Assembly (NCBI RefSeq): GCF_001424485.1
Contig: NZ_LMQC01000012.1
Span: forward strand, 85,012-149,011
DNA from: Modestobacter sp. Leaf380
GTDB taxonomy: Bacteria; Actinomycetota; Actinomycetes; Mycobacteriales; Geodermatophilaceae
Direction: 5' to 3'
Length of the DNA: 64,000 nt
Position numbers and translations under genes: made by a program. How positions within the stretch are numbered: position 1 is the stretch's first letter; every line of letters starts with the position of its first letter. Of this stretch, positions 1 to 8,195 are shown one piece after another. The notes below the pieces were generated by a model, which was given only the letters and a program-made list of their open reading frames with translations, made no database searches and was not told where the DNA came from.

Positions 1-35
1 GACCTTGGGCAGCATGATCGCGTCCAGCTCGGCCC
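1..35. repeat. 35-bp direct repeat, copy 1 (copy 2 at 239-273)
   Basis: Bases 1-35 are identical to bases 239-273, in the same orientation; identity stops abruptly at base 36. Copy 2 is in frame and encodes the conserved DAIMLPKV block of the CoA-ester lyase. Copy 1 is read in a different frame directly after the GPADFMASINM block. The most economical explanation is a contig-end misassembly or a small duplication. Confidence 0.85.
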
Positions 36-541
36 ATGTTGATCGAGGCCATGAAGTCGGCCGGGCCGTAGATGATCGTCTCGATCCGGGGGCTGGCGAA
101 GGCGATCTGGTTGACGTTGATCAGCCCCTGCGCCGTCTCGATCTGCGCCTCGATGCCGATCCTCCCGACCTCGAGGCCGTTGGCCTTCTCGATCTGGGTG
201 AGCAGCATGTCCAGCGCCTGCACCTGACCGGCGTCCTGGACCTTGGGCAGCATGATCGCGTCCAGCTCGGCCCCGGCGCCGCCCACGACCTCGATGACGT
301 CCTGGAACGTCCACTCGGTGGTCCAGTCGTTGACCCGGACGGTGCGGATCTTGTCGCCCCAGCCGCCCTCGTTGAGGGCAGCCACGATGTTCTTGCGGGC
401 GCCGGGCTTGGCCAGCGGCGCGCAGGCGTCCTCCAGGTCCAGGAACACCTGGTCTGCGGGCAGGCCCTTGGCCTTCTCCAGGAACCGGGGGTTGCTGCCC
501 GGGACGGCGAGGTTGGAACGGCGGGATCGGAGCTCGGCCAC
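1..541 (-). CDS. HpcH/HpaI (CitE-like) CoA-ester lyase, 3' end missing
   Basis: This is the N-terminal half of a CitE/malyl-CoA-lyase-type TIM-barrel enzyme, which cleaves 3-hydroxyacyl-CoA esters with Mg2+. Visible family blocks are FLDLEDAC (about residue 32), DAIMLPKV (about 93), IETAQG (about 127) and GPADFMASINM (about 159-169). The family is about 310 residues, so roughly half is present. The GTG start at 541 has GGAGG four bases upstream. It lies 58 bp downstream of the EamA gene on the same strand. After Met169 the frame runs into an out-of-frame copy of bases 239-273 and no longer resembles a lyase, so the true 3' part is not in this window. The exact substrate cannot be told. Confidence 0.8.
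   Translation of the reverse strand, partial: MAELRSRRSNLAVPGSNPRFLEKAKGLPADQVFLDLEDACAPLAKPGARKNIVAALNEGGWGDKIRTVRVNDWTTEWTFQDVIEVVGGAGAELDAIMLPKVQDAGQVQALDMLLTQIEKANGLEVGRIGIEAQIETAQGLINVNQIAFASPRIETIIYGPADFMASINMGRAGRDHAAQG
239..273. repeat. 35-bp direct repeat, copy 2 (in-frame original)
   Basis: Identical to bases 1-35. This copy carries the conserved lyase block in the correct frame, so it is the likely original. Confidence 0.85.
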
Positions 542-599
542 GGTGCCTCCACGATCGACGATGGTTACCGGACAGTAACCAAGGCCCCGACCAGCGGCC

Positions 600-1526
600 T
601 CAGGTGACCGGCTCGGTCACCGTCCGCGGCCGGGAGGCCCGCACGACCAGGGCCACCCCGACGACGACCAGCACCATCCCGGGCAGCGCCAGCAGCGGCG
701 GGAGCTGCTGCAGGAGGACCAGCGCCACGATCAGCGCACCCGGCACCTCGAGCAGGATCGCCAGCCCCACGACGGTCGGCCCGACCGAGGACAGCACCAG
801 GTTGAACACGGTGTGCCCCAGCAGCTGGGCCACGACGGTGATGCCGGCGATCAGCCACCAGTCCCGGGCGCTGAACCCGGCGAGCGGGATGCCGGCCACC
901 AGCGCGGCGAGGGCCACCACCACCGCGCAGGTGGAGTAGCAGACGACCGAGTACGCCGACGTCGACAGCCGCACCCGGGCCCGGGCGCCGGCCAGCACGT
1001 ACCCGGCAGCGGCGATCGCGCCCAGCAGCGCCAGCCCGTCACCGGCCAGCGCCCGCAGCGACACGGTGACGTCGACCCCGGCGATCAGCACGACACCGGC
1101 CACCGCCAGCGCCAGCCCCCACCAGACCTGGGCCGGCAGCCGCACCCCGGTGAGCCGCGCCGCGAGCGCCGTCCAGACGGGGGTGGTGGTGACCAGCGCG
1201 ATGGAGGCGGCCACCGACGTCATGGACAGACTGGGCAGCCAGGCGGCGAAGTGCGCGGCCAGGAACAGCCCGGCGACCACCGAGCTGCGCAGGTCCCGCA
1301 GCCGGACGCCGGCCAGCGACCGCCGCTGGGTGGTCAGCAGCACCGGCAGCAGCGCCGCCGCCCCCGCCGCGTTGCGCCAGAACGCGATGGCCAGCGCGGG
1401 CGCGGCCACCAGCGCCGTCATCGGCCCGGACAGCGAGATGCCGACGACCGCGACCGCCATCAGGGCCACGTCGCGCCCGCCGGGGCGGTGCAGCGCCCAC
1501 GCCGGCGCGGGCGCCGACGTCGTCAC
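600..1526 (-). CDS. EamA/DMT-family transporter
   Basis: A 308-residue integral membrane protein with about ten hydrophobic segments arranged as two EamA repeats, the usual length for drug/metabolite exporters. A conserved-looking segment FWRNAAGAA in the first half and LLEVPGALI in the second fit the family. The GTG start at 1526 overlaps the stop of the PhzF-like gene by 4 nt (GTGA), so the two are translationally coupled. The substrate is unknown; family members export amino acids or small metabolites. A much longer open frame continues upstream but has no membrane character and is not part of the protein. Confidence 0.8.
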   Translation of the reverse strand: MTTSAPAPAWALHRPGGRDVALMAVAVVGISLSGPMTALVAAPALAIAFWRNAAGAAALLPVLLTTQRRSLAGVRLRDLRSSVVAGLFLAAHFAAWLPSLSMTSVAASIALVTTTPVWTALAARLTGVRLPAQVWWGLALAVAGVVLIAGVDVTVSLRALAGDGLALLGAIAAAGYVLAGARARVRLSTSAYSVVCYSTCAVVVALAALVAGIPLAGFSARDWWLIAGITVVAQLLGHTVFNLVLSSVGPTVVGLAILLEVPGALIVALVLLQQLPPLLALPGMVLVVVGVALVVRASRPRTVTEPVT

Positions 1527-2392
1527 GCGGGGACGGCGATCGTGCCGCGGGCCACCGGGTGCACGTCGCCGGCGACGGTGGCCGAGACGGCCCGGCCGGC
1601 CTCGACGGTGACGGTTCCCTCCAGCACGGAGGGGCGGCGGACCGCGGCCCCCTGGTGCAGCCGGTAGCCGGTCGTCCCGTCGGCCACCAGGCCCTCGGCG
1701 GCCAGCCACACACCGGTGCCCAGCGCGGCGGACCCGGTGGCCGGGTCCTCCTCCCAGCCCAGGCCGCCGGCGAAGACCCGCACGGTGTGCTCGGTGCCGG
1801 GCCCGCGGGCCAGCAGCGAGACCCCGCCCTGCACGTCGGGCAGCAGCGCGGCCAGCGCCCGGCGGTCCGGGACGGCCCGGTCCAGGGCCGCCGGGTGCAC
1901 CTCCAGCTGGGCGAACTCGATCCCGCAGCCGACCAGGTGGGCCGGCCGGCCGGTGACGTCGTCGGCGGCCAGCCCGAGGGCGGCGGCCAGCGCGGCCGGG
2001 TCCGGGCCGGGGCGCAACTGCACCGGGCCGCCGGTGAGCCGGGCGCCGGTGTCGGACACCTCGACCGGGACGACGCCGACGCCGCAGTGCTGCTGCACGG
2101 TGCCCGCGGGGAGCAGGCCGAGCCGGACCAGGGTGTGCGCCGTGCCCACGCTGGGGTGCCCGGCGAAGGGCAGCTCGGTGTCCGGGGTGAAGATCCGCAC
2201 CGTGTAGCCGCCGTCGCCGACCGCCGTCACGAAGGTGGTCTCCGACAGGTGGAACTCCAGCGCCAGCGCCTGGCACCGGGCGGTGCTCAGACCGGCGGCG
2301 TCCAGGACGACGGCGAGCGGGTTGCCGGCGAAGGCGGCCGCGGCGAAGACGTCGACGACCTCGTAGGCGAGCTCGAGTTGGGGGGAGCGCAC
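1523..2392 (-). CDS. PhzF-family isomerase/epimerase-like protein
   Basis: A 289-residue protein of the PhzF/diaminopimelate-epimerase fold. Near the N-terminus it has the family block FAGNPLAVV, followed by PFAGHPSVGTAH and, late in the chain, EDPATGSAALG. In PhzF the catalytic acid is a Glu shortly after the first block; here LEFHLSETTFV supplies it. The GTG at 2392 is chosen because YEVVDVF then begins about residue 10, as usual, and because a TACCGT -10 box (minus strand, 2400-2405) lies 7 nt upstream, suggesting a leaderless message. It is the first gene of a PhzF-EamA-CoA-lyase unit. The substrate is unknown, and this is not evidence for phenazine production. Confidence 0.82.
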   Translation of the reverse strand: MRSPQLELAYEVVDVFAAAAFAGNPLAVVLDAAGLSTARCQALALEFHLSETTFVTAVGDGGYTVRIFTPDTELPFAGHPSVGTAHTLVRLGLLPAGTVQQHCGVGVVPVEVSDTGARLTGGPVQLRPGPDPAALAAALGLAADDVTGRPAHLVGCGIEFAQLEVHPAALDRAVPDRRALAALLPDVQGGVSLLARGPGTEHTVRVFAGGLGWEEDPATGSAALGTGVWLAAEGLVADGTTGYRLHQGAAVRRPSVLEGTVTVEAGRAVSATVAGDVHPVARGTIAVPA

Positions 2393-2468
2393 GGCCGCGA
2401 CGGTAACGTCCTCCCACGGCACCCCCGTCGGTGGTGGCCACCCCGCCGTGAGACCCCGTGGAGGCGCC

Positions 2469-3707
2469 GTGACCACCGTGACGAGGGCCTACGTGTCCCG
2501 CCTGGCCGGACTGACCGTGTTCGACCCCAACGGCGACCGGGTCGGCAAGGTCCGCGACGTCCTGGTGGCCCTGCGGGTGGGCACCGCCGCCCCCCGGGTC
2601 CTCGGGCTGATCGTCGAGGTCGTGGCCCGCCGCCGGATCTTCTGCCCGATGGGCCGGGTGACCGCCGTCGACGCGTCCTCGGTGATGCTGGCCAGCGGAA
2701 CGGTCAACCTCAAGCGCTTCGAGCAGCGCGCCGGGGAGACCCTGGTGCTCGGCGAGCTGGCCGACCGCAGCGTCACCGTGCTGGAGAACGGCCACGCCGC
2801 CGCCGTCGTGGACGCCGCGATCGAGCAGACCCGCACCGGGGACTGGGTGCTCTCCCGCCTCGCCGTCCAGGAGCCGGGCCGGCTGGGCCGCCGCGGCCAG
2901 CTGCACCAGCTGGCCTGGGACGAGGTCGCCGGACTCGCCCTGCCGCAGACCGGGCAGTCCGCCGAGACGCTCATCGCCACCTACCGCGACCTCAACGCCG
3001 CCGACCTGGCGCACGCCCTGCAGGACCTGCCGCCCAAGCGCCGGCACGAGGTCGCGGAGTCCCTGGACGACGACCGGCTGGCCGACGTGCTCGGTGAGCT
3101 GCCCGAGGCCGAGCAGATCGCGATCCTGGGCACGCTCAGCGAGCCGCGGGCCGCCGACGTGCTGGAGGCGATGGACCCCGACGACGCCGCGGACCTGCTG
3201 GCCGAGCTGCCCAACGTGGACCGCAACCGGCTGCTGGAGCTGATGGAGCCCGACGAGGCCGAGCCGGTCCGCCAGCTGCTGAAGTACTCCGAGGACACCG
3301 CCGGCGGCATGATGACCAGCGAGCCGGTGATCCTGGCCCCGGACGCCACGATCGCCGAGGCGCTGGCCCGGGTGCGGGCGCCGGACCTGACGCCGTCGCT
3401 GGCCAGCCAGGTGTACGTGTGCCGCCCGCCGTCGGCGACCCCGACCGGCCGGTACCTGGGCCTGGCGCACATCCAGCGGCTGCTGCGCGAGCCCCCCTCG
3501 ACGCTGGTCTCCGGCGTGCTGGACGACCTGGAGCCGCTGCGCCCGGAGACCCCGCTGGCCGAGGTCACCCGGTACTTCGCGACCTACAACCTGGTCGCGG
3601 CCCCCGTCGTCGACCCGCAGGGCCGGCTGGTCGGCGCGGTGAGCGTGGACGACGTGCTGGACCACCTGCTGCCCGACGACTGGCGCGAGCGGTCCCGACG
3701 TGGCTGA
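2469..3707 (+). CDS. MgtE N-terminal/CBS-domain protein without channel domain
   Basis: A 412-residue soluble protein. Residues about 1-90 look like a PRC-barrel-type beta domain (LTVFDPNGDRVGKVRDV). An MgtE_N superhelical domain follows at about 175-290, with repeated DDAADLLAELP-like motifs, then two CBS motifs (about 285-405) containing GGMMTSEPVILAPDATI and VVDPQGRLVGAVSVDDVL. The transmembrane channel of true MgtE transporters is absent. The GTG at 2469 has GGAGG four bases upstream and was preferred to the GTG at 2448. It overlaps the next gene by 8 nt. M. tuberculosis Rv1232c is, from memory, the same type. It probably senses Mg2+ or nucleotides rather than transporting ions. Confidence 0.85.
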   Translation: MTTVTRAYVSRLAGLTVFDPNGDRVGKVRDVLVALRVGTAAPRVLGLIVEVVARRRIFCPMGRVTAVDASSVMLASGTVNLKRFEQRAGETLVLGELADRSVTVLENGHAAAVVDAAIEQTRTGDWVLSRLAVQEPGRLGRRGQLHQLAWDEVAGLALPQTGQSAETLIATYRDLNAADLAHALQDLPPKRRHEVAESLDDDRLADVLGELPEAEQIAILGTLSEPRAADVLEAMDPDDAADLLAELPNVDRNRLLELMEPDEAEPVRQLLKYSEDTAGGMMTSEPVILAPDATIAEALARVRAPDLTPSLASQVYVCRPPSATPTGRYLGLAHIQRLLREPPSTLVSGVLDDLEPLRPETPLAEVTRYFATYNLVAAPVVDPQGRLVGAVSVDDVLDHLLPDDWRERSRRG

Positions 3708-4269
3708 GGACCGCCGGCCCGAGGCCGGCCGGCTCGACGTCCCGCGCACCAGCCGGAGCGCGTTCGGCTTCCTGCGGCTGGACCCCGACGCCGTCGGTGC
3801 GTTCGCCGAGGGCATCGCCCGCTTCCTGGGCACCGGCCGGTTCCTGGCGGTCCAGACGATCATCGTGATCGTCTGGATCACGCTGAACGTCACGGCGGTC
3901 CAGCTGCGCTGGGACCCCTACCCGTTCATCCTGCTGAACCTGGCCTTCTCCACCCAGGCCGCCTACGCCGCGCCGCTGATCCTGCTGGCCCAGAACCGGC
4001 AGGCCGACCGGGACCGGGTGCAGGCCGAGGAGGACCGCAGCCGGGCCGCCTCGACCCGCGCGGACACCGAGTACCTGGCCCGCGAACTGGCCTCGCTGCG
4101 CGTCTCGGTCGGCGAGCTCGCGACCCGGGACTTCATCCGCGGCGAGCTGGCCCGGCTGGTGCCCGAGGACCTCAGCGAGGAGACCGCGGAGCGCCGCAAG
4201 AAGGAGCGCAAGCGCAAGCGTGAGCAGGCCCGGGACGCCCGGGACGCCCGGGACAAGGCCGGCGACTGA
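3700..4269 (+). CDS. DUF1003 family membrane protein
   Basis: A 189-residue protein with two transmembrane helices (about 49-70 and 78-98) around the DUF1003 core, including FLAVQTIIVIVWITLN and FPFILLNL-like segments (here YPFILLNLAFSTQAAYAAPLI). A long charged, probably coiled-coil C-terminal tail rich in Arg/Lys/Asp follows. The GTG start overlaps the upstream MgtE_N/CBS stop by 8 nt, so the pair is co-translated. This is consistent with a membrane partner for the CBS sensor, but that is inference; the function of DUF1003 is not established. Confidence 0.85.
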   Translation: MAEDRRPEAGRLDVPRTSRSAFGFLRLDPDAVGAFAEGIARFLGTGRFLAVQTIIVIVWITLNVTAVQLRWDPYPFILLNLAFSTQAAYAAPLILLAQNRQADRDRVQAEEDRSRAASTRADTEYLARELASLRVSVGELATRDFIRGELARLVPEDLSEETAERRKKERKRKREQARDARDARDKAGD

Positions 4270-4271
4270 GC

Positions 4272-4787
4272 TCAGCCGGCCGCCAGTCCAGCGAGGTTCT
4301 GCAGCTGCCGCCGCATCATCACCAGGTCGCCCCAGCACAGCGCGGTGGCCACCGGCCGGGGCAGTGCCTGCACCCGGAGGACGGCGAGCAGCCGGCTGGT
4401 GCCCTCCCGGTCACCGGGCAGGGCGAGGTAGCTGACGACCATGTCGCCGCTGGCCCGGGCCGCCGGACCGGGCGGCAGGACCAGGGTGAGCTCCCGGCCG
4501 GGCACGAACCCGTGCAGCCGGAACACCGTGGCCACCCGCTGGCCGACCGCCAGCTCGTCCAGGCCCGGGCTCAGCGTCCGCGGGGAGCGCCGGCCCAGGT
4601 TGTCGACCAGGTCGTAGCTGTACGGGGCGGCGCGCAGCTGGCACAGCCAGCGAAACGCCGTCGCGGGCGGCGCGGTGACGTCGACACCGCGCAGCCACCG
4701 CAGCGGCGCGTCCGGGCGCAGCTCGTCGCAGCCGTACGTCCCGGCCACCTCGGCCGCGCTGACACCCCACTGCTCGGGCAGACCCAC
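4272..4787 (-). CDS. SRPBCC-like hypothetical protein
   Basis: A 171-residue protein that looks like a START/SRPBCC hydrophobic-ligand-binding fold: an opening strand with APPATAFRWLCQLR, then YSYDLVDNLGRRSPR, beta-strands, and a C-terminal helix ending MMRRQLQNLAGL. No catalytic motif is visible. It lies 4 bp downstream of the acetamidase gene on the same strand and is probably the last gene of that unit. The specific ligand is unknown. Confidence 0.65.
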   Translation of the reverse strand: MGLPEQWGVSAAEVAGTYGCDELRPDAPLRWLRGVDVTAPPATAFRWLCQLRAAPYSYDLVDNLGRRSPRTLSPGLDELAVGQRVATVFRLHGFVPGRELTLVLPPGPAARASGDMVVSYLALPGDREGTSRLLAVLRVQALPRPVATALCWGDLVMMRRQLQNLAGLAAG

Positions 4788-4791
4788 CGGC

Positions 4792-5880
4792 TCAGCGTCG
4801 CAGGTACGCCGCCACCCGCTCGTCGAGGAGCTCGCGCAGGTCGGCCTTGCGGATGCTGGCGTGCACGCCGCTGACGACGTCGACGACCTGGGAGACCGAG
4901 AAGTCCACCGCCGCCGACATCCAGGCCATCGTCGTGGCGCGGTCGACGTCGAAGCCGGCCTCGACGAACCCCAGCGCCCGGCGCACGCAGTCCCGCATCG
5001 CGACGCCGAGGTCCTCGTCGAGCCCGATCGGCACCCACAGGTCCGGGGTCTCCCCGAACGGCAGCACCGCCCGCAAGCCCTCGGGCACCTGCTCGGCCGG
5101 GGTGACGCGCAGCCGCAGGGTGGCCCGCAGCGGCGCCTCGAAGGCGGTGAGCGCGACCTCGCCGTCGCCCTGGGCGTAGTGCGGGTCGCCCACGTAGACG
5201 TTCCCGCCGGGCACCTGCGCGGTCAGGTGCAGCGAGCTGCCCGCGCCGAGCAGGCTGACGTCGAGGTTGCCGCCGTGCCGGCCCGGCGGGGTGGAGTGCA
5301 GCCGCTGCGCGGCGGCGACGCCGGTCAGCCCCAGGAAGGGCCGCAGCGGGAACCGGAAGCCGCGACCGTCGCGGCCGGGCACCGGGATCCGGCCCTCGCC
5401 GCCGTCGACGGTGGCGAAGGTGGACACCAGGCCGGGCAGCACCGGCATCTCCCCGGGCAGCGCGCCCTTGCCGTGCCGGTTGGACACCACGCCGTACCCG
5501 GCCCGCAGCTGCAGGTCCAGCACGTCCACCCGGACGACGTCGCCGGGCCGGGTGCCGCGGACCGCGATCGGACCGGTGACCACGTGCGGCCCGCCCTCGT
5601 GACCGGCCGGGCGCAGGGACGACGCGGCGAGAGCGACGGCGTCCCGCAGCACGTCGCCCTCGGCCACGCCGAGCCCGCCGAACCACGCCAGCGGGTCGCG
5701 GCCCTGGTCCTCCAGCACGCCCTCGTGGCTGACCGTGTCGACCACGACGACGTCACCGCTGTCCACGGTGAGCACCGGCCGGTCGTCGGCGCCGGGCAGC
5801 CAGCCCCACAGCGCGGTCTCCGGCGTCGTCGGCAGGTAGGTGACGCCGGTGGGCAGGCCCTCGCCGGGCTGCAGGGTCAC
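4792..5880 (-). CDS. Acetamidase/formamidase family protein
   Basis: A 362-residue FmdA/AmdA-type amidohydrolase, near the family length. Family blocks include SHEG near residue 51, the GYGVVSNRHGKG stretch, GGNLDVSLL (a conserved Asn-Asp site in formamidases) and GDPHYAQGDGEV, part of the metal site. It would hydrolyse formamide, acetamide or related short amides to ammonia and acid in the cytoplasm. The GTG start at 5880 overlaps the stop of the AtzH-amidase gene by 4 nt, so the two hydrolases are coupled. The open frame runs far upstream to 7545, but that part is the shadow of the amidase gene. Confidence 0.88.
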   Translation of the reverse strand: MTLQPGEGLPTGVTYLPTTPETALWGWLPGADDRPVLTVDSGDVVVVDTVSHEGVLEDQGRDPLAWFGGLGVAEGDVLRDAVALAASSLRPAGHEGGPHVVTGPIAVRGTRPGDVVRVDVLDLQLRAGYGVVSNRHGKGALPGEMPVLPGLVSTFATVDGGEGRIPVPGRDGRGFRFPLRPFLGLTGVAAAQRLHSTPPGRHGGNLDVSLLGAGSSLHLTAQVPGGNVYVGDPHYAQGDGEVALTAFEAPLRATLRLRVTPAEQVPEGLRAVLPFGETPDLWVPIGLDEDLGVAMRDCVRRALGFVEAGFDVDRATTMAWMSAAVDFSVSQVVDVVSGVHASIRKADLRELLDERVAAYLRR

Positions 5881-7391
5881 GACGCGGCCAGGGCGGTGAG
5901 GCCCCGGTCGGCACCGGCGCCGCCGAGCAGGCACAGCCCGACCGGGGCGCCGTCGACCCGCCCGGCCGGCACGACGACGGCGGGCAGCCCGGCACCGCTG
6001 GCCAGCGAGGTGAGCCGCAGTGTCGCCGCCCGGGAGGACTCGACCGACGCTCCCCCGGCGCCCACGAACGGCGCCGGCCCGCTGGCCGCGGGCATCAGCA
6101 CGACGGTCCCGGGCGGCACCCGGTCGCGCAGCGCCGCACGCATCGCGGCGACGACCTCCCGGGCCGCGGCGTGCTGGTCGGGCGTGACCTGCGCGGCGGC
6201 GGCGAACCGGCCCGCGACGTCGTCGGCGAGGGCGCCGGGGTGCTCGGTGACCCAGTCGCCGTGCACCGCCCAGGCCTCGGCGGCCTGCTGGGTGCGGAAG
6301 CCCGCGAACCACTCCTCCCGCTCGGCAGGCGTGGTCAGCTCGACCTCCTCGGGGTCCCACCGCGCGGCGGCGGCCCGGAGCACGTCGGCGGTCCCGGCCT
6401 CGGCCAGCCCCAGCAGGTCGGTGGCCAGCAGCACCCGGGTCGGGACGGGCGCGTCGGGCAGCAGGAGCGCGGCGACCCGGTCCAGCAGCTGCGCGTCGCC
6501 GGTCAGGAAGCCGACGGTGTCGAAGGACGGCGCCAGCGGCAGCAGCCCGCCGTCGTCCACGGCGCCGTGCGTGGGCCGCAGCGAGAACAGCCCGGTGTGG
6601 CCGGCCGGCACCCGGATCGAGCCCGCGGTGTCGGTGCCGAGGCCGAGGTCGGCCTGCCCCGCGGCGACCGCGGCGGCCGGCCCGCTGGAGGACCCGCCGG
6701 TGAGCCGGCCGGGTGCGACCGGGTTGACCGGGCTCCCGGAGTGCACGTTGCGCCCGGCCAGGGAGTAGGCGAACTCGTCGGTCTGCGCGATGCCGGTCAC
6801 GTCGGCGCCGGCGGCCAGCAGCGCGGCGACCACCGGCGCGTGCGCCGGCTGCGGCGCCTGCTCGGCCAGGTACACCGGGTTGCCGCCGCCGGTGGCGTGC
6901 CCGGCGACCGCGAAGAGGTCCTTGACCGCCACCCGCACCCCGGCCAGCGGACCGGACCCGCTCCCCCGCACCAGCGGCGTCCCGTGCACCCGCCAGGTCG
7001 CCCCGGCCACGGTGGACCGGACGTCGGAGGAGACGTGCGCGGCCGCGACCCGCCAGCCGGCCGGCGTCCGCACCCAGGTCTGGGTCTGCAGGCCCCGGGT
7101 GCCGTCGGGGCGCAGGGTCTGCGCGACCGCGGTGGCCGCGTCGCCGGACACCGGGACGACGTGCAGTGCGACGACCTCCCGGGCGGGGGCTCCCCCGCGG
7201 CCGCGGCGGAACGCGCTGATGGCGGCGTGCCCGACCAGCACGCCCGTGGCGTCGGCCCGCACGGTGGCCGGGCTGTCCAGGAAGAGCTCGTCCAGGACGT
7301 CGAGGTCGTTGCTGCGCAGGGCCTGCTCGTAGCGGGCGACGGCCTCGGCGACCTCGGCGGTCACGGTGTCTGTGGGCTGCACGGCGCACAT
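5877..7391 (-). CDS. AtzH-like domain fused to amidase-signature hydrolase
   Basis: A 504-residue two-domain protein. Residues 1-125 match the AtzH-like (DUF3225, NTF2-fold) domain with its closing TWVRTPAGWRVAAAHVS. Residues about 135-504 are an amidase-signature enzyme with Lys157 (VAVKDLF), the GGSSSG loop at 232-237 and nucleophile Ser258 (TDTAGSIR), so the Ser-cisSer-Lys triad is complete. AtzH acts on dicarboxyurea in cyanuric-acid breakdown, and AtzE-type amidases act one step earlier; a fusion could join two steps. That substrate is inference, as many AtzH-amidase fusions are uncharacterised. It starts at ATG 7391, divergent from the isochorismatase gene and coupled to the acetamidase gene. 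Confidence 0.85.
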   Translation of the reverse strand: MCAVQPTDTVTAEVAEAVARYEQALRSNDLDVLDELFLDSPATVRADATGVLVGHAAISAFRRGRGGAPAREVVALHVVPVSGDAATAVAQTLRPDGTRGLQTQTWVRTPAGWRVAAAHVSSDVRSTVAGATWRVHGTPLVRGSGSGPLAGVRVAVKDLFAVAGHATGGGNPVYLAEQAPQPAHAPVVAALLAAGADVTGIAQTDEFAYSLAGRNVHSGSPVNPVAPGRLTGGSSSGPAAAVAAGQADLGLGTDTAGSIRVPAGHTGLFSLRPTHGAVDDGGLLPLAPSFDTVGFLTGDAQLLDRVAALLLPDAPVPTRVLLATDLLGLAEAGTADVLRAAAARWDPEEVELTTPAEREEWFAGFRTQQAAEAWAVHGDWVTEHPGALADDVAGRFAAAAQVTPDQHAAAREVVAAMRAALRDRVPPGTVVLMPAASGPAPFVGAGGASVESSRAATLRLTSLASGAGLPAVVVPAGRVDGAPVGLCLLGGAGADRGLTALAAS

Positions 7392-7460
7392 CAGAGCACG
7401 TGTCGGCGGCCGTCACGGGACCGTCACCGGGGCGAAACCGGCGCTGGGTGGGATGGGTCC

Positions 7461-8195
7461 GTGCGCAACGAGTGGGGGCTGTCCGCGACCGCCGTCGACC
7501 TCCGCCGGCCGGTGCTGGAGCCGCGCCCGGTGACCGTCCCGGCACTCCCCCAGCAGCTGACGCTGGACCTGTCCCGCACCGCGCTGCTCGTCGTCGACGT
7601 GCAGAACGACTTCGGGCACCCCGACGGCTGGCTGGCCTCGATCGGCGTCGACGTCTCCGCGGTGGGCGCCCTGGTGGCGAGCCTGGCCCCGGCCGTCGAC
7701 GCGCTCCGGGCGGCCGGCGTCCCCGTCGTCTGGCTGAACTGGGGCAACCGGCCCGACCGGGCCAACCTGCCCCCCGGCGTCCGGCACGTCTACGACCCCG
7801 ACGGCGCCTCGACCGGCATCGGCACCGCGCTGCCCAACGGCTCCCCGGTGCTCCAGGAGGGCTCCTGGTCCGCCGCGCCCGTCGACGGGCTGGACCCCCA
7901 CCCGGGCGACGTCCGGGTGTCCAAGTACCGGATGAGCGGCTTCCCGGACACCCCGCTGGACTCGGTGCTGCGCAACCTGCGGGTGGACACCCTGCTGCTG
8001 GCCGGCGTCAACACCGACCAGTGCGTCTACGCCACGCTCGTGGACGCCGCGAACGCCGGCTACGACGTCGTCCTGGTCGAGGACCTCTGCGCCACCACCT
8101 CGCCGTCCTTCTGCACCGACGCGACGCTCTACAACGTCCGCCAGTGCTTCGGCTTCACCGTCACCGCCCCCGACCTGCTGGAGCAGCTCCCGTGA
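7461..8195 (+). CDS. Isochorismatase-family cysteine hydrolase
   Basis: A 244-residue alpha/beta hydrolase of the isochorismatase/nicotinamidase family. The Asp-Lys-Cys triad is visible: LLVVDVQNDF (Asp about 40), VSKYRMSGF (Lys about 155) and AGVNTDQCVYAT (Cys about 182). Enzymes of this family cleave C-N bonds in ureidoacrylate, biuret, N-carbamoyl compounds or nicotinamide. The GTG at 7461 is the only good start before the core. The cupin gene follows with a 4-nt GTGA overlap. Given acetamidase and AtzH-amidase next door, hydrolysis of a urea-type amide is the favoured guess. Confidence 0.85.
   Translation: MRNEWGLSATAVDLRRPVLEPRPVTVPALPQQLTLDLSRTALLVVDVQNDFGHPDGWLASIGVDVSAVGALVASLAPAVDALRAAGVPVVWLNWGNRPDRANLPPGVRHVYDPDGASTGIGTALPNGSPVLQEGSWSAAPVDGLDPHPGDVRVSKYRMSGFPDTPLDSVLRNLRVDTLLLAGVNTDQCVYATLVDAANAGYDVVLVEDLCATTSPSFCTDATLYNVRQCFGFTVTAPDLLEQLP

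Noticed and set aside
4792-7545. One 917-residue minus-strand frame
   Set aside because: Only the first part after 5880 codes for acetamidase; the rest is the shadow of the AtzH-amidase gene in another frame.
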